A stretch of 64,000 bases of DNA, taken from contig CAVRGQ010000009.1 of the NCBI GenBank assembly GCA_963720785.1, positions 620,001 to 684,000 of the forward strand. Reading direction: 5' to 3'. Under the pieces are notes generated by a model. That model worked only from the letters and a program-made list of their open reading frames with translations, ran no database searches and was not told where the DNA came from. Made by a program: the position numbers and the translations under genes. Origin of the DNA: CAVRGQ01 sp963720785 (lineage in GTDB: Bacteria > Actinomycetota > Acidimicrobiia > IMCC26256 > DASPTH01). This document shows, in pieces, positions 46,156 through 55,394 of this stretch (position 1 is the stretch's first letter; every line of letters begins with the position of its first letter).

Positions 46156-46782
46156 TCAGGAAGGTCGGCGCAGGACGCGCAGGGAACCGGTGGTGCTCAC
46201 CGGCTCGAAGCCGTCGGCGACCACGCGCTGCCACACCGCGTAGGGAGCCTGGCCGCCCTCGGCCGGGTCCTCGAAGATGTCGTGGAACACGAGCGTCCCG
46301 CCGGGGACCACGAAGCGCGACCAGCCCACGTAGTCGGCGAGGGCCGCGTCGAACGCGTGCCCGCCGTCGACGAAGAGCAGGCCGAGCGGGGTGCCCCAAT
46401 GGGCAGCGACCGTGGGCGACGACCCGATCACCGCGATCACCACGTCCTCGAGGCCCGTGTCCTCCATCGCGCGGCGGAACCACGGCAGGGTGTCCATCCG
46501 CCCGGTGCGGGGATCGACCAGGCGCTCGTCGTGGTGTTCCCACCCGGCCTGGTTCTCTTCCGACCCCCGGTGGTGGTCGACGGTGTAGAGCACCGATCGC
46601 CCGGCTCGGGCCGCCGCGCCCAGGTAGATCGCCGACTTGCCGCAGTAGGTGCCGATCTCCAGCAGGGGGCCGAAGGCGGCCGCCGCCAGCCCGGCCTCGT
46701 AGAGGGCCAGGCCCTCGTCGTCGGGCATGAAGCCCTCGGCGGCGCGCGCCGCTGCGAAGAGTGAATCGTCCATCCGGGGCAT
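46156..46782 (-). CDS. Class I SAM-dependent methyltransferase (CmcI/MSMEG-type)
   Basis: 208 residues. LLEIGTYCGKSAIYLGAAAR is motif I; LYTVDHHRGSEENQAG, LLFVDGGHAFDAALADYVGW (DGGH, metal/acceptor loop) and VVPGGTLVFHDIFEDP follow. This is the family that methylates sugars or macrocycles with a metal-assisted DGxH motif. It converges on the GT4/methyltransferase/toroid unit and may belong functionally to it. Confidence 0.83.
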   Translation of the reverse strand: MPRMDDSLFAAARAAEGFMPDDEGLALYEAGLAAAAFGPLLEIGTYCGKSAIYLGAAARAGRSVLYTVDHHRGSEENQAGWEHHDERLVDPRTGRMDTLPWFRRAMEDTGLEDVVIAVIGSSPTVAAHWGTPLGLLFVDGGHAFDAALADYVGWSRFVVPGGTLVFHDIFEDPAEGGQAPYAVWQRVVADGFEPVSTTGSLRVLRRPS

Positions 46783-46873
46783 TCTCGCAGGTGACCCCCG
46801 CCCAGCTCACCGCGAGGGCCGTGATGCGCCCATCTGCCGGGTACCCTCTGTCCAATTCCGAGCAGGAGCCCAG

Positions 46874-47866
46874 ATGGAAACCGAGACCCAGAACCCCGAC
46901 CGCAACCTCGCCATGGAACTGGTGCACGTCACCGAGGCCGCCGCCCTCGCGGCCGGCCGGTGGCTCGGCCGCGGCGACAAGAACGGCGCCGACGGTGCCG
47001 CCGTCGACGCCATGCGCCTCATCCTCAACTCGGTCTCGATGAACGGCGTCGTCGTCATCGGCGAGGGTGAGAAGGACGAAGCCCCGATGCTCTTCAACGG
47101 TGAGGAGATCGGTTCCGGTGGTCCCGCGTGCGACATCGCGGTCGACCCCATCGACGGCACCACTCTCACCTCGCTCGGCCGCAACAACGCCATCGCGGTG
47201 ATCGCGGTGGCCGAGCGGGGCACCATGTTCGATCCGGGCCCCTGCGTGTACATGGACAAGATCGCGGTGGGTCCGCAGGCCGCCCACGTCGTCGACATCG
47301 ATGCGCCGGTGAAGACCAACCTCGAGGCCGTCGCGAAGGCGCTCGGCGAGGACGTCGACGACATCACCGCGGTGATCCTCGACCGCGAACGCCACGCCGA
47401 CATCATCCGGGAGTGTCGAGAGGCGGGCGCCCGCATCAAGCTCATCCAGGACGGCGACGTCGCCGCGGCCATCTCCGTGGCCACGCCCGAGAGCGGCAGC
47501 GACATCTTGTTCGGTATCGGCGGCACGCCCGAGGGCGTGATCGCCGCCGCGGCCCTCAAGTGCATGGGTGGGGCGATCTACGGACGGCTCCACGCCCGCA
47601 ACGACGAGGAGCGACAGGCGGCCCTCGACGGTGGGTACGACCTCGAGCAGATCCTCACCACGGATGACCTCGTGTCCGGCGAGGACGTGTTCTTCTCCGC
47701 CACCGGCATCAGCGACGGCGACCTCGTGAAGGGTGTGCGCTACTGGGGCACCGGCGCGAGCACGCAGTCACTCGTGATGCGCTCGAAGTCGGGCACCATC
47801 CGCAAGGTCGACGCCACCCACAAATGGCAGAAGCTGATGACCTACAGCTCCCTCAAGTTCGACTGA
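46874..47866 (+). CDS. glpX: Class II fructose-1,6-bisphosphatase GlpX
   Basis: 330 residues. Hydrolyses fructose-1,6-bisphosphate in gluconeogenesis. VVVIGEGEKDEAPMLFNGE and DIAVDPIDGTTLTSLGRN are the metal and phosphate sites. GIGGTPEGVIAAAALKCMGG and YWGTGASTQSLVMRSKSGT follow. The gene lies between two convergent or divergent minus-strand genes and is monocistronic, ended by the hairpin at 47941-47965. GCAGGAGCC lies just before the ATG. Confidence 0.96.
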   Translation: METETQNPDRNLAMELVHVTEAAALAAGRWLGRGDKNGADGAAVDAMRLILNSVSMNGVVVIGEGEKDEAPMLFNGEEIGSGGPACDIAVDPIDGTTLTSLGRNNAIAVIAVAERGTMFDPGPCVYMDKIAVGPQAAHVVDIDAPVKTNLEAVAKALGEDVDDITAVILDRERHADIIRECREAGARIKLIQDGDVAAAISVATPESGSDILFGIGGTPEGVIAAAALKCMGGAIYGRLHARNDEERQAALDGGYDLEQILTTDDLVSGEDVFFSATGISDGDLVKGVRYWGTGASTQSLVMRSKSGTIRKVDATHKWQKLMTYSSLKFD

Positions 47867-47876
47867 GCCGCCCTTG

Positions 47877-47908
47877 CACCGATCGTCGGCTCCGCCTCCT
47901 CCGTCCCG
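47877..47908. repeat. 32-base intergenic repeat, copy 2
   Basis: Identical over 32 bases to 1468-1499. It begins 11 bases past the glpX stop and precedes the hairpin terminator. Further downstream, GAATTGAA occurs twice in tandem at about 47920. Confidence 0.85.
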
Positions 47909-47940
47909 ATCGAGGCGAAGAACGAATTGAAGAATTGAAG

Positions 47941-47965
47941 AGGGGCGCCCCGGTGGGGCGCCCCT
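47941..47965. terminator. Bidirectional hairpin terminator between glpX and the beta-helix gene
   Basis: AGGGGCGCCCC (47941-47951) and its complement (47955-47965) enclose a GGT loop: an 11-base-pair GC-rich stem followed by CTTGC on the plus side. On the minus side a T-rich stretch follows (complement of GAATTGAAGAATTGAAG). It serves the convergent genes glpX and the beta-helix protein. Confidence 0.75.
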
Positions 47966-47992
47966 CTTGCGTACCTGGTGTCGTGCGCCGTG

Positions 47993-49417
47993 TCAGCCGG
48001 TGAAGCGGGGCTGGACCACGGCGGGCGACGGCACGATGGCCTGCACCTCGAAGGCGCCGACGTCGACCGTGCCGGCCACGACCCGCGGGAAGCCGGCGCC
48101 GCGCTGGTCGTTGTCGTTCAGCGGGAACGACGCCACCGGGTTCGGACCCTTGTCGATGGCCGGGCTGCCGGCGAGCAGCGCGTGCGTCTGCGTCGGGCCA
48201 CCGTTGTTCGCCAACGGCCCGAGCAGCGGGTTGACCCCGAGCTGGTTGCCGCCGTTGTCGGTGAAGGTGGTCCCCGGGTCGATCGAACCGATGATCGAGC
48301 TCGTGGCGATGAGCTCGCCGACGGTGCCGACGTCGGTGCCGGTGTTGCCGGCGATGATCGTGCCGCTCGACTCGACCTGACCCGGCGCTGCGGCAGCCGA
48401 GCGCGCCTCGGACCGCTCGGCGTCGGTCTGCGTGCTCCCGACCGACTTCCCGCGCCCTTCGACGATCGCCACACCGCCGATCGTCGCACCGGAGTTGTTC
48501 GTGATGGTGTCCTGGTCGAGGGTGACCGCCGTGTACACCGCGTAGATCCCGCCACCTTCGCTCGTCGCGGTGTTGCCCGAGATGGTCGAGTTCGAGATGC
48601 CGACGGTACCGCCGCTGGCGAAGACGCCGCCGCCGGCGCTGACGGCCTGGTTGCCGCTGATCGTGCTGTTGTGGATCGCAACCGTGCTGTCGCCACGGGA
48701 GTACAGGCCACCGCCGTTGCCCTCGGAGGTGTTGCCGCTGACGGTGGTGGACACCACAGCGAGATCACAGGAGGAGACGTAGAGCCCACCGCCCGCGCCC
48801 CGGGCACCGTTGCCGGTGATCACCGAGTCGGTGATCGTCATCACCGCGTCGGCGGAGCTGTCACCGCTGTTGCACCACGCTCCCCCGCCGTCGTTGTCGG
48901 CGTAGTTGCCGGTGAGCACGACGCCCGTGACGCTCAGGGAGCCGCCGTAGAGGGCGATGCCACCGCCGGAGTTGTCGCCGAAGGAACCGGCCGAGTTGCC
49001 GCCGGTGATCGTGAGACCGGAGATCGAGCTCGCGGCGAAGTCGAACCCGAAGGCGTTGAAGCCGTCGGCGTCGACGGTGAGGACCGACGCGCCCGGGCCC
49101 TGGATGTCGACGTCGTCGTCGACGACGTCGAGGTCGGACGCGAGCGTGATGGTGCCGGTGACCGCCGGGTCGAACGTGATGATGTCGGCGCCCGCGTTGT
49201 TGTTGGCGTCGATGATCGCCTGGCGCAGCGAGCCGGCCCCGGCGTCGTTGGTGGTGGTCACCGTGAAGGTGTTCGCCCCCGCGGGAGCGGCCCCACCGGC
49301 CAGCAGCATGGCAGTTGCGCCGAGCGCAGCCGTCGACGCAGTCAGTGCGGCACCCGCCGCCCGGCGCCGCCGGCCCTTGGCCATGGCGCGGCGCTGCTCA
49401 CGATTCGAATCGGTCAT
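47993..49417 (-). CDS. Secreted right-handed beta-helix protein with choice-of-anchor Q domain
   Basis: 474 residues. A basic N-terminus (KGRRRRAAG) and a hydrophobic segment ending in GAAPAGANTF act as a signal peptide. Parallel beta-helix turns follow, with repeated ISNSTISGNTA / ITDSVITGNGA motifs, each with GGGL/GGGI turns. The C-terminal NNGGPTQTHALLAGSPAIDKG is the choice-of-anchor Q pattern. Probably a cell-surface adhesin-like or polysaccharide-modifying protein; no catalytic residues of pectate lyases were recognised. Confidence 0.85.
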   Translation of the reverse strand: MTDSNREQRRAMAKGRRRRAAGAALTASTAALGATAMLLAGGAAPAGANTFTVTTTNDAGAGSLRQAIIDANNNAGADIITFDPAVTGTITLASDLDVVDDDVDIQGPGASVLTVDADGFNAFGFDFAASSISGLTITGGNSAGSFGDNSGGGIALYGGSLSVTGVVLTGNYADNDGGGAWCNSGDSSADAVMTITDSVITGNGARGAGGGLYVSSCDLAVVSTTVSGNTSEGNGGGLYSRGDSTVAIHNSTISGNQAVSAGGGVFASGGTVGISNSTISGNTATSEGGGIYAVYTAVTLDQDTITNNSGATIGGVAIVEGRGKSVGSTQTDAERSEARSAAAAPGQVESSGTIIAGNTGTDVGTVGELIATSSIIGSIDPGTTFTDNGGNQLGVNPLLGPLANNGGPTQTHALLAGSPAIDKGPNPVASFPLNDNDQRGAGFPRVVAGTVDVGAFEVQAIVPSPAVVQPRFTG

Positions 49418-49473
49418 GGAAACCTGCCCTCCGGCATCGCTCAGAATCTGTCATTTCTAGCAGAGCCCGACGG

Positions 49474-50391
49474 CTAACCCTTGCCCCGCAGATACGGCCA
49501 CGCCGCCGACCCGGTGGTCACGTAGTCGTAGAGCGACCACCCGATCGCGTCGGTGTCCTTCGCCACGGTCCGCAGGTCGATGATGTCGTTGGTGGTGGTC
49601 AGGTCGGCGATCCCGCCGATCACGTGCACCGGCACGTCGCTGCCCACCCGCTTGCGCAGGATCTTCACGCTCTCGCCGATGTAGGTGACCGGGCTGCGGA
49701 GATCACCGTCGCGGTAGGTGTAGTAGGCCATCGGCATCCACGCGTCGACGTAGCGGTTCACCTGCTTGTAGGGGAACTGCGGCCACAGCGTGGCGTTCAA
49801 CTGCTCGAGCTGCACGGCCGGGTAGACGATCGCCGCGATCGGCATGTCCTCGCCGGCGGTGCGGCGCGCGGCCCGGGCGAAGCTGATCGCCCGGCGGGTG
49901 CGCAGCGCGACGTCGGCGACCTCGCTCGACTCGAGGTCGAGGCCGATGCCGTCGACGTGGTCGCCACCCGCTCGCAGCGCGGTGATGCGGCGGATCATCT
50001 CGTCGTCGCGCTTCGGGTCGACGTGCGACGGCAGGTACCACGCCACCACCTGCAGGTCGTGCTTGTGCGCCCGGTCGAGGATGGCCTGCAGCTCCTTCGC
50101 GTCGGTGAGCTTCGTGGCCGGGTTGCCGTCGGGGTTGGCGACCTGCACGTAGAGCGTGCGCACGCCGAGCGCGGCTATGTCGTCGACCGACGCGGGGGTG
50201 AACGGCGGCAGCTCGCCCTGCGCCTGCAGCCGGGGCGCGTAGTCGAACACGTCGACCCACGTCCCGAGCCCCTCGAACGGGGACGTGGAGGCGGCAGTGG
50301 CCGGACGCGGCCCGGAAACGACGGTCGCCGCCACGAAGGCGGCGGCGACGATCAATACGGCGACGATCGCGACGACACCGAGCCGTCGCAT
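49474..50391 (-). CDS. Secreted TIM-barrel glycoside-hydrolase-like protein
   Basis: 305 residues. Signal peptide or anchor at the N-terminus (LGVVAIVAVLIVAAAFVAAT). The body reads as a TIM barrel: LGVRTLYVQVANPDG, HDLQVVAWYLPSH, HVDGIGLDLESSEVAD (acidic pair at a strand end), and YVDAWMPMAYYTYRDGD. This resembles GH-like DUF4015-type domains. The substrate is unknown. It follows atpC by 11 bases on the same strand and may be a read-through tail of the atp operon. Confidence 0.72.
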   Translation of the reverse strand: MRRLGVVAIVAVLIVAAAFVAATVVSGPRPATAASTSPFEGLGTWVDVFDYAPRLQAQGELPPFTPASVDDIAALGVRTLYVQVANPDGNPATKLTDAKELQAILDRAHKHDLQVVAWYLPSHVDPKRDDEMIRRITALRAGGDHVDGIGLDLESSEVADVALRTRRAISFARAARRTAGEDMPIAAIVYPAVQLEQLNATLWPQFPYKQVNRYVDAWMPMAYYTYRDGDLRSPVTYIGESVKILRKRVGSDVPVHVIGGIADLTTTNDIIDLRTVAKDTDAIGWSLYDYVTTGSAAWPYLRGKG

Positions 50392-50402
50392 GCGGGATGC
50401 TC

Positions 50403-50792
50403 TCAGCCGACGACGGCGAGTCGCGTCTGGGCCCGGGCGAGGGCGGCCGCGGCGTCCTCGTCGTCGGGGTTCTTCGCCAGGGCCTCCTCGGCGACGCGCT
50501 TGGCGTGCTCGGCACGGCCCTTGTCGATGTTCTCCTTGAGCTCCGCGAGGTCCGACAGCACCACGAGGCTGGTGCCGCTCATCTGCACGAAGCCGCCGTG
50601 GACGGCTGCCGCCTGCTCACCCTCGCCGGCGAGGATGATGCGCACCGGGTGGTCGGCGAGCGCGCCGAGGAACGGCTCGTGCCCGGCGGCGAAGGCGATG
50701 TCGCCCTCGGTCGACCGGCACACCACCATCTCGGCCTCGCCCTCCCAGAGCTTGTCCTCCGGGCTGACGAGTTCCACTGCGAAGGTCGCCAT
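50403..50792 (-). CDS. atpC: F1Fo ATP synthase epsilon subunit
   Basis: 129 residues. Beta-sandwich domain: MATFAVELVSPEDKLWEGEAE, AFAAGHEPFLGALADHPVRI, VHGGFVQMSGTSLVVLSD; then two helices (ENIDKGRAEHAKRVAEEAL). Inhibitory and coupling stalk subunit. Last F1 gene, 6 bases after atpD. Confidence 0.95.
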   Translation of the reverse strand: MATFAVELVSPEDKLWEGEAEMVVCRSTEGDIAFAAGHEPFLGALADHPVRIILAGEGEQAAAVHGGFVQMSGTSLVVLSDLAELKENIDKGRAEHAKRVAEEALAKNPDDEDAAAALARAQTRLAVVG

Positions 50793-50798
50793 CGCGTC

Positions 50799-52265
50799 TC
50801 AGCTCTCCTGCAGCGACTTGGCCTTGGCCAGCACGCTCTCGGCCCCGCCGACGTTGAAGAACGCCTGCTCGGGCACGTCGTCGAGCTCGCCGTCGACCAG
50901 CGCCTCGAACGACTCGATGGTCTCCTCGATCGGCACGAAGATGCCGGGCAGACCGGTGAAGACCTCGCCCACGAAGAACGGCTGCGACAGGAACCGCTGG
51001 ATCTTGCGGGCCCGCGACACCGTGACCTTGTCCTCCTCGGAGAGCTCGTCGAGACCGAGGATGGCGATGATGTCCTGGAGCTCCTGGTACCGCTGCAGCA
51101 CCTCCTGCACCCGACGGGCGCAGGTGTAGTGGCGGTCGCCCACGATCTCGGGGGCGAGGATGTTCGAGGTCGACGCCAGCGGGTCCACGGCCGGGTAGAT
51201 GCCGAGGGCCGCGATCTGGCGGGAGAGCTCGGTGGTGGCGTCGAGGTGGGTGAAGGTGGTGAACGGCGCCGGGTCGGTGTAGTCGTCGGCGGGCACGTAG
51301 ACGGCCTGCAGCGACGTGATCGAGTGACCCTTGGTGGAGGTGATCCGCTCCTGCAGCTCGCCCATCTCGTCGGCCAGGGTGGGCTGGTACCCCACGGCCG
51401 ACGGCATGCGGCCGAGCAGCGTCGACACCTCGGAGCCCGCCTGCACGAAGCGGAAGATGTTGTCGACGAAGAGCAGCACGTCCTGGTTCTTCACGTCACG
51501 GAAGTACTCGGCGACGGTCAGGGCGCTCAGCGCGACGCGGAGGCGCACGCCCGGGGGCTCGTCCATCTGGCCGTAGATGAGGGCCGTCTTCTCGATGACG
51601 CCCGACTCCTGCATCTCGAGCCAGAGGTCGGTGCCCTCACGGGTGCGCTCGCCGACACCGGCGAACACCGACACACCACCGTGGTGGGTGGCGACGCGCT
51701 GGATCATCTCCTGGATGAGCACGGTCTTGCCCACGCCGGCGCCGCCGAAGAGGCCGATCTTGCCGCCCTCGACGTAGGGCTCGAGGAGGTCGACGACCTT
51801 GATGCCGGTCTCGAACATCTTCGCCTTCGGCTCGAGCTGGTCGAAGCTCGGCGCGTCGCGGTGGATCTCCCACCGGTCGTCGATGCCCGTGAGCTCGGCC
51901 TCGGTGATGTCGAGGGGCTCGCCGATGACGTTGAACACGTGACCGAGCACACCGTCGCCCACCGGCATCGTGATGCCGCGGCCGGTGTTGCGCACGATCG
52001 TGCCCCGCTTGAGGCCGTCGGTGGGCTTCATGCAGATCACGCGCACGCGGCTGTCGCCGATCTGCTGCGCGACCTCGGCCGTGATGTGGATGGTGTTGCC
52101 CTCGAGCTCGGCGTCCATCTCGACGGCGAAGTTGATCTCGGGCAGCGCGTCGTGGGGGAACTCCACGTCGACGACGGGGCCGGCGATGGCGACCACGCGG
52201 CCCTCCTTGAGGGCACCGCTCTCGGTCGCGCCCTGGTTCGTACCGGTGTCGGCAGTGACAGTCAT
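50799..52265 (-). CDS. atpD: F1Fo ATP synthase beta subunit
   Basis: 488 residues. Catalytic subunit: P-loop GLFGGAGVGKTVLIQE, catalytic GERTREGTDLW, LLFVDNIFRFVQAGSEVS (Walker B), and ALGIYPAVDPLASTSN. The start is set at ATG 52265 (MTVTADTGTNQ); longer frames add unrelated sequence. It carries a 20-residue N-terminal extension before VVAIAGPVVDVEF, slightly longer than in E. coli. Confidence 0.97.
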   Translation of the reverse strand: MTVTADTGTNQGATESGALKEGRVVAIAGPVVDVEFPHDALPEINFAVEMDAELEGNTIHITAEVAQQIGDSRVRVICMKPTDGLKRGTIVRNTGRGITMPVGDGVLGHVFNVIGEPLDITEAELTGIDDRWEIHRDAPSFDQLEPKAKMFETGIKVVDLLEPYVEGGKIGLFGGAGVGKTVLIQEMIQRVATHHGGVSVFAGVGERTREGTDLWLEMQESGVIEKTALIYGQMDEPPGVRLRVALSALTVAEYFRDVKNQDVLLFVDNIFRFVQAGSEVSTLLGRMPSAVGYQPTLADEMGELQERITSTKGHSITSLQAVYVPADDYTDPAPFTTFTHLDATTELSRQIAALGIYPAVDPLASTSNILAPEIVGDRHYTCARRVQEVLQRYQELQDIIAILGLDELSEEDKVTVSRARKIQRFLSQPFFVGEVFTGLPGIFVPIEETIESFEALVDGELDDVPEQAFFNVGGAESVLAKAKSLQES

Positions 52266-52278
52266 TGCTGGACTCCTG

Positions 52279-53250
52279 TTATTCGGATTCCGTGCGGTTC
52301 TCGAACAGTTCGGGGTTGCGGCCCTCGATCGTGTCGGCGAGGAAGTCGTCGACGTGGCCCTTCTTCCCGGAGCGCAGGGCCTCGGCCCCACCGACGATCT
52401 CCATGATCTCGGTGGTGATCGAGTCCTGCCGGGCGCGGTTCATCACGCGGGTGAAGTGCACGATCAGATCGTGGGCGTTGTCGGTGGCGGACTTCATCGC
52501 CCGCTGGCGCGACGCGTGCTCCGATGCCGACGCGTTGAGCAGCGCGGCGAACACGAGCGATTCCACGTAGCGAGGGAGGAGGAGGTCGAGGATCGCGTCG
52601 GGCGACGGCTCGAAGTCGTACGACGCCTTGACCGTCTCCGACTCCCCGGCGGGCGTGTCGGCCTCGTCGCGCACCAGCGGCGCGAGCGTGAGCCGCTCCA
52701 CCTCTTGCACACCGGCCGACACGAAGCGCGTGTAGATGACCTCGACGAGGTCGGTCTCCTCGGCCACGAACGCGGCGGCCGCCACGGTGCCGATGCGCTT
52801 CGCGTCCTCGTACCGGGGCGCGTCGGAGAAGCCGCTGAACGCCGCGTCGATCTTGTAGTCGCGGTAGCGGAAGTAGCTCTCCGCCTTCCGGCCGACCGTG
52901 ATCAACGAGTAGTCACGACCGGCTTCGAGGTCGTCGCGGATCGTGTGCTCCGCGGTGCGCAGCACGTTGGAGTTGTAGGCGCCGCACAGACCACGGTCGC
53001 CGGTGACGACGATGTGGGCCACGCGCCGCACCTCGGGACGCGGCTCGAGCAGCGCGCTGGCCGCGCCACCCTCGGCGAGATCCCGGACCACCTGGGTGAT
53101 CGCGTCGCTGTACGGCTGCGCGGCGTGGACGCGACCCTGCGCGCGCACGATGCGGCTGGCCGCGATCAGCTCCTGCGCGCGCGTGATCTTCTGCGTCGAC
53201 TGGATGCTCTTGATGCGTCGCCGGAGCAGCCGCTCCTGACCACCTGCCAT
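52279..53250 (-). CDS. atpG: F1Fo ATP synthase gamma subunit
   Basis: 323 residues. N-terminal helix RRRIKSIQSTQKITRAQELIAASRI (given in part) and the C-terminal helix (RAMKSATDNAHDLIVHFTRV, NRARQDSITTEIMEIVGGAEAL) form the rotating coiled coil. VVTGDRGLCGAYNSNV is the family signature. An extra stretch of about 20 residues around AGESETVKASYDFEPS lies in the outer domain. Four bases before the atpA stop. Confidence 0.96.
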   Translation of the reverse strand: MAGGQERLLRRRIKSIQSTQKITRAQELIAASRIVRAQGRVHAAQPYSDAITQVVRDLAEGGAASALLEPRPEVRRVAHIVVTGDRGLCGAYNSNVLRTAEHTIRDDLEAGRDYSLITVGRKAESYFRYRDYKIDAAFSGFSDAPRYEDAKRIGTVAAAAFVAEETDLVEVIYTRFVSAGVQEVERLTLAPLVRDEADTPAGESETVKASYDFEPSPDAILDLLLPRYVESLVFAALLNASASEHASRQRAMKSATDNAHDLIVHFTRVMNRARQDSITTEIMEIVGGAEALRSGKKGHVDDFLADTIEGRNPELFENRTESE

Positions 53251-53254
53251 GGGG

Positions 53255-54838
53255 TTATTCGCCTGCCTCGGTGGCCGCGGCGGCAACCGTCGCGGCGACC
53301 GCAGCGGTCTCGCGCTCGGCAGCCAGGGACGCCACGAACGACTCCTTGAACTCCGCCACCGCAGTTGCGAGCGTGTCACCCTCCGGCAGCGTGCCCTGGT
53401 TGCGGATGTCGTCGAGCATCTGGGCGTGACGGGCCTGGAACCACTCGTGCAGCTGGGTCTCGAACGGGCGGATGTCGCGCACCTCGAGGTCGTCGAGCAC
53501 ACCGGCGGTGCCGGCGTACACCGAGAGCACCTGCAACTCGACCGGCATCGGCGAGTTCAGCGGCTGCTTCAGCAGTTCGACGAGGCGGTAGCCACGCTCG
53601 AGCTGGGCCTTCGACACCGCGTCGAGGTCGGACGCGAAGGTGGCGAACGCCTCGAGGTCACGGAACTGTGCGAGGTCGACCTTGAGGGTACCGGCGACCG
53701 AACGCATGGCCTTGATCTGCGCCGCACCACCGACTCGGGACACCGAGATACCCACGTCGACGGCGGGACGCACACCCGAGCGGAAGAGGTTCTCCTGCAG
53801 GTAGATCTGGCCGTCGGTGATCGAGATCACGTTGGTGGGGATGTACGCCGAGACGTCACCCGCCTTGGTCTCGATGATCGGCAGCGCGGTGAGCGAACCG
53901 GCGCCGAGCGCGTCGCTCAGCTTCGCGGCGCGCTCGAGGAGGCGCGAGTGGAGGTAGAAGACGTCGCCGGGGTACGCCTCACGGCCCGGCGGGCGGCGCA
54001 GCAGCAACGACATCTGGCGGTACGACTCGGCCTGCTTCGAGAGGTCGTCGTACACGACGAGCGCGTGCTCGCCGTTGTCCATCCAGTACATGCCCATCGC
54101 GCAGCCGGCGTAGGGGGCGAGGTACTTGAACACGGCCTCGTCGGCGGCGGGCGCGTTGACCACCACCGTGTAGTCCATGGCGCCGTGCTCCTCGAGCGTG
54201 GCGACGGTCTGCGCCACGGTCGAGCCCTTCTGGCCGATCGCGACGTAGATGCACTTCACGCCCTGGCCCTTCTGGGCGAGGATCGTGTCGATCGCGACGG
54301 TGGTCTTGCCCGTCTTGCGGTCGCCGATGATGAGCTCTCGCTGGCCACGACCGACGGGGGTCATGGCGTCGACGGCCTTGATGCCCGTCTGCAGCGGCTC
54401 GTGCACCGGCTGGCGGCCGACGATGCCGGGCGCCTGGACCTCGAGCCGACGCATCTCGGTGGAGGCGATGGGCCCCTTGCCGTCGATCGGGCGGCCGAGG
54501 GAGTCGACCACACGACCGATGAGGGCGTCGCCCACCGCGATCGAGAGGATGCGACCGGTCGCCTTGACCGCGCCACCCTCTTCCACGTGGCTGGCCTCAC
54601 CGAGGACCACCGCACCGATCGAATCCTCGTCGAGGTTCAGCGCGAGGCCGAGGGTCCCGCCCTCGAACTCGAGCACCTCGTTGACCGCGGTCTCGGGGAG
54701 ACCGGAGACGCGGGCGATGCCGTCACCGACCTCGAGCACCTGGCCGACATTGGCGGAATCGAGCGACGGCGCGTACGTGGAGACGTGCGCCTTGAGCGCA
54801 GCAGCGATCTCCTCGACGTTGATCGTGAGCTCTGCCAT
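53255..54838 (-). CDS. atpA: F1Fo ATP synthase alpha subunit
   Basis: 527 residues. Non-catalytic nucleotide-binding subunit: P-loop LIIGDRKTGKTTVAIDTI, VARVSGLPETAVNE in the crown, KQAESYRQMSLLLRRPPGRE, and SALPIIETKAGDVSAYIPTN-like DELSEED-side sequence (LTALPIIETKAGDVSAYI). The C-terminal tail beyond LAAERETAAVA is Ala/Thr-rich, as in other actinobacteria. Confidence 0.97.
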   Translation of the reverse strand: MAELTINVEEIAAALKAHVSTYAPSLDSANVGQVLEVGDGIARVSGLPETAVNEVLEFEGGTLGLALNLDEDSIGAVVLGEASHVEEGGAVKATGRILSIAVGDALIGRVVDSLGRPIDGKGPIASTEMRRLEVQAPGIVGRQPVHEPLQTGIKAVDAMTPVGRGQRELIIGDRKTGKTTVAIDTILAQKGQGVKCIYVAIGQKGSTVAQTVATLEEHGAMDYTVVVNAPAADEAVFKYLAPYAGCAMGMYWMDNGEHALVVYDDLSKQAESYRQMSLLLRRPPGREAYPGDVFYLHSRLLERAAKLSDALGAGSLTALPIIETKAGDVSAYIPTNVISITDGQIYLQENLFRSGVRPAVDVGISVSRVGGAAQIKAMRSVAGTLKVDLAQFRDLEAFATFASDLDAVSKAQLERGYRLVELLKQPLNSPMPVELQVLSVYAGTAGVLDDLEVRDIRPFETQLHEWFQARHAQMLDDIRNQGTLPEGDTLATAVAEFKESFVASLAAERETAAVAATVAAAATEAGE

Positions 54839-54865
54839 CAGGTTCCTTCTTCTCGTTCTTCGGGC

Positions 54866-55393
54866 CTAGAGCTGCTCGCGCAGCTGGTCGAGACGGTGAC
54901 GGACAGTGCCGTCGATCACGAGGTCGCCCATGCGGGTGACGATGCCACCGAGCACCTCGGGGTCGATGACGACCTTGACCTCGACGTTCTTCTTGGTGGC
55001 CGAGCTGAGCGCCTGCTCGAGCTTCGCGATGTCGTCGTCGCTGAGCGGCACCGCGCTGCGGACCTCGGCGACTTCCTTGTCGCGCTCCGCGACCGCGAGT
55101 TCCACGAAGCGATCGACGATCGCCTCGAGGTCGGAGGAGCGACCGGCGGTGACCACCAGCAGCACCAGCGCCTCACTCGTGGCGAGCGCCTTGTGGCCGA
55201 GCAGATCCTCGATCACGCCGACCTTGCGGACCGTCGGGAGCTGCGGATCGGTGAGCGCGAGCCGCAGTTCGTCGGACGACCCGAAGGTACGGGCGAAGCG
55301 GAAGAGCTCGTCCTCCATCTCGGAGAGACGACCCTCGGCCCGGGCGATCTCGAGGAACGCCCGCGCGTAGGACTCGACGCGATCGCTGCTCAC
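54866..55393 (-). CDS. atpH: F1Fo ATP synthase delta subunit
   Basis: 175 residues, ordinary length, not the b-delta fusion seen in mycobacteria. The N-terminal helical bundle (SYARAFLEIARAEGRLSEME) and the C-terminal VVIDPEVLGGIVTRMGDLVIDGTVR are the family's conserved end. It joins F1 to the b-subunit stalk. Starts 2 bases before the atpF stop region. Confidence 0.94.
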   Translation of the reverse strand: MSSDRVESYARAFLEIARAEGRLSEMEDELFRFARTFGSSDELRLALTDPQLPTVRKVGVIEDLLGHKALATSEALVLLVVTAGRSSDLEAIVDRFVELAVAERDKEVAEVRSAVPLSDDDIAKLEQALSSATKKNVEVKVVIDPEVLGGIVTRMGDLVIDGTVRHRLDQLREQL

Positions 55394-55394
55394 C

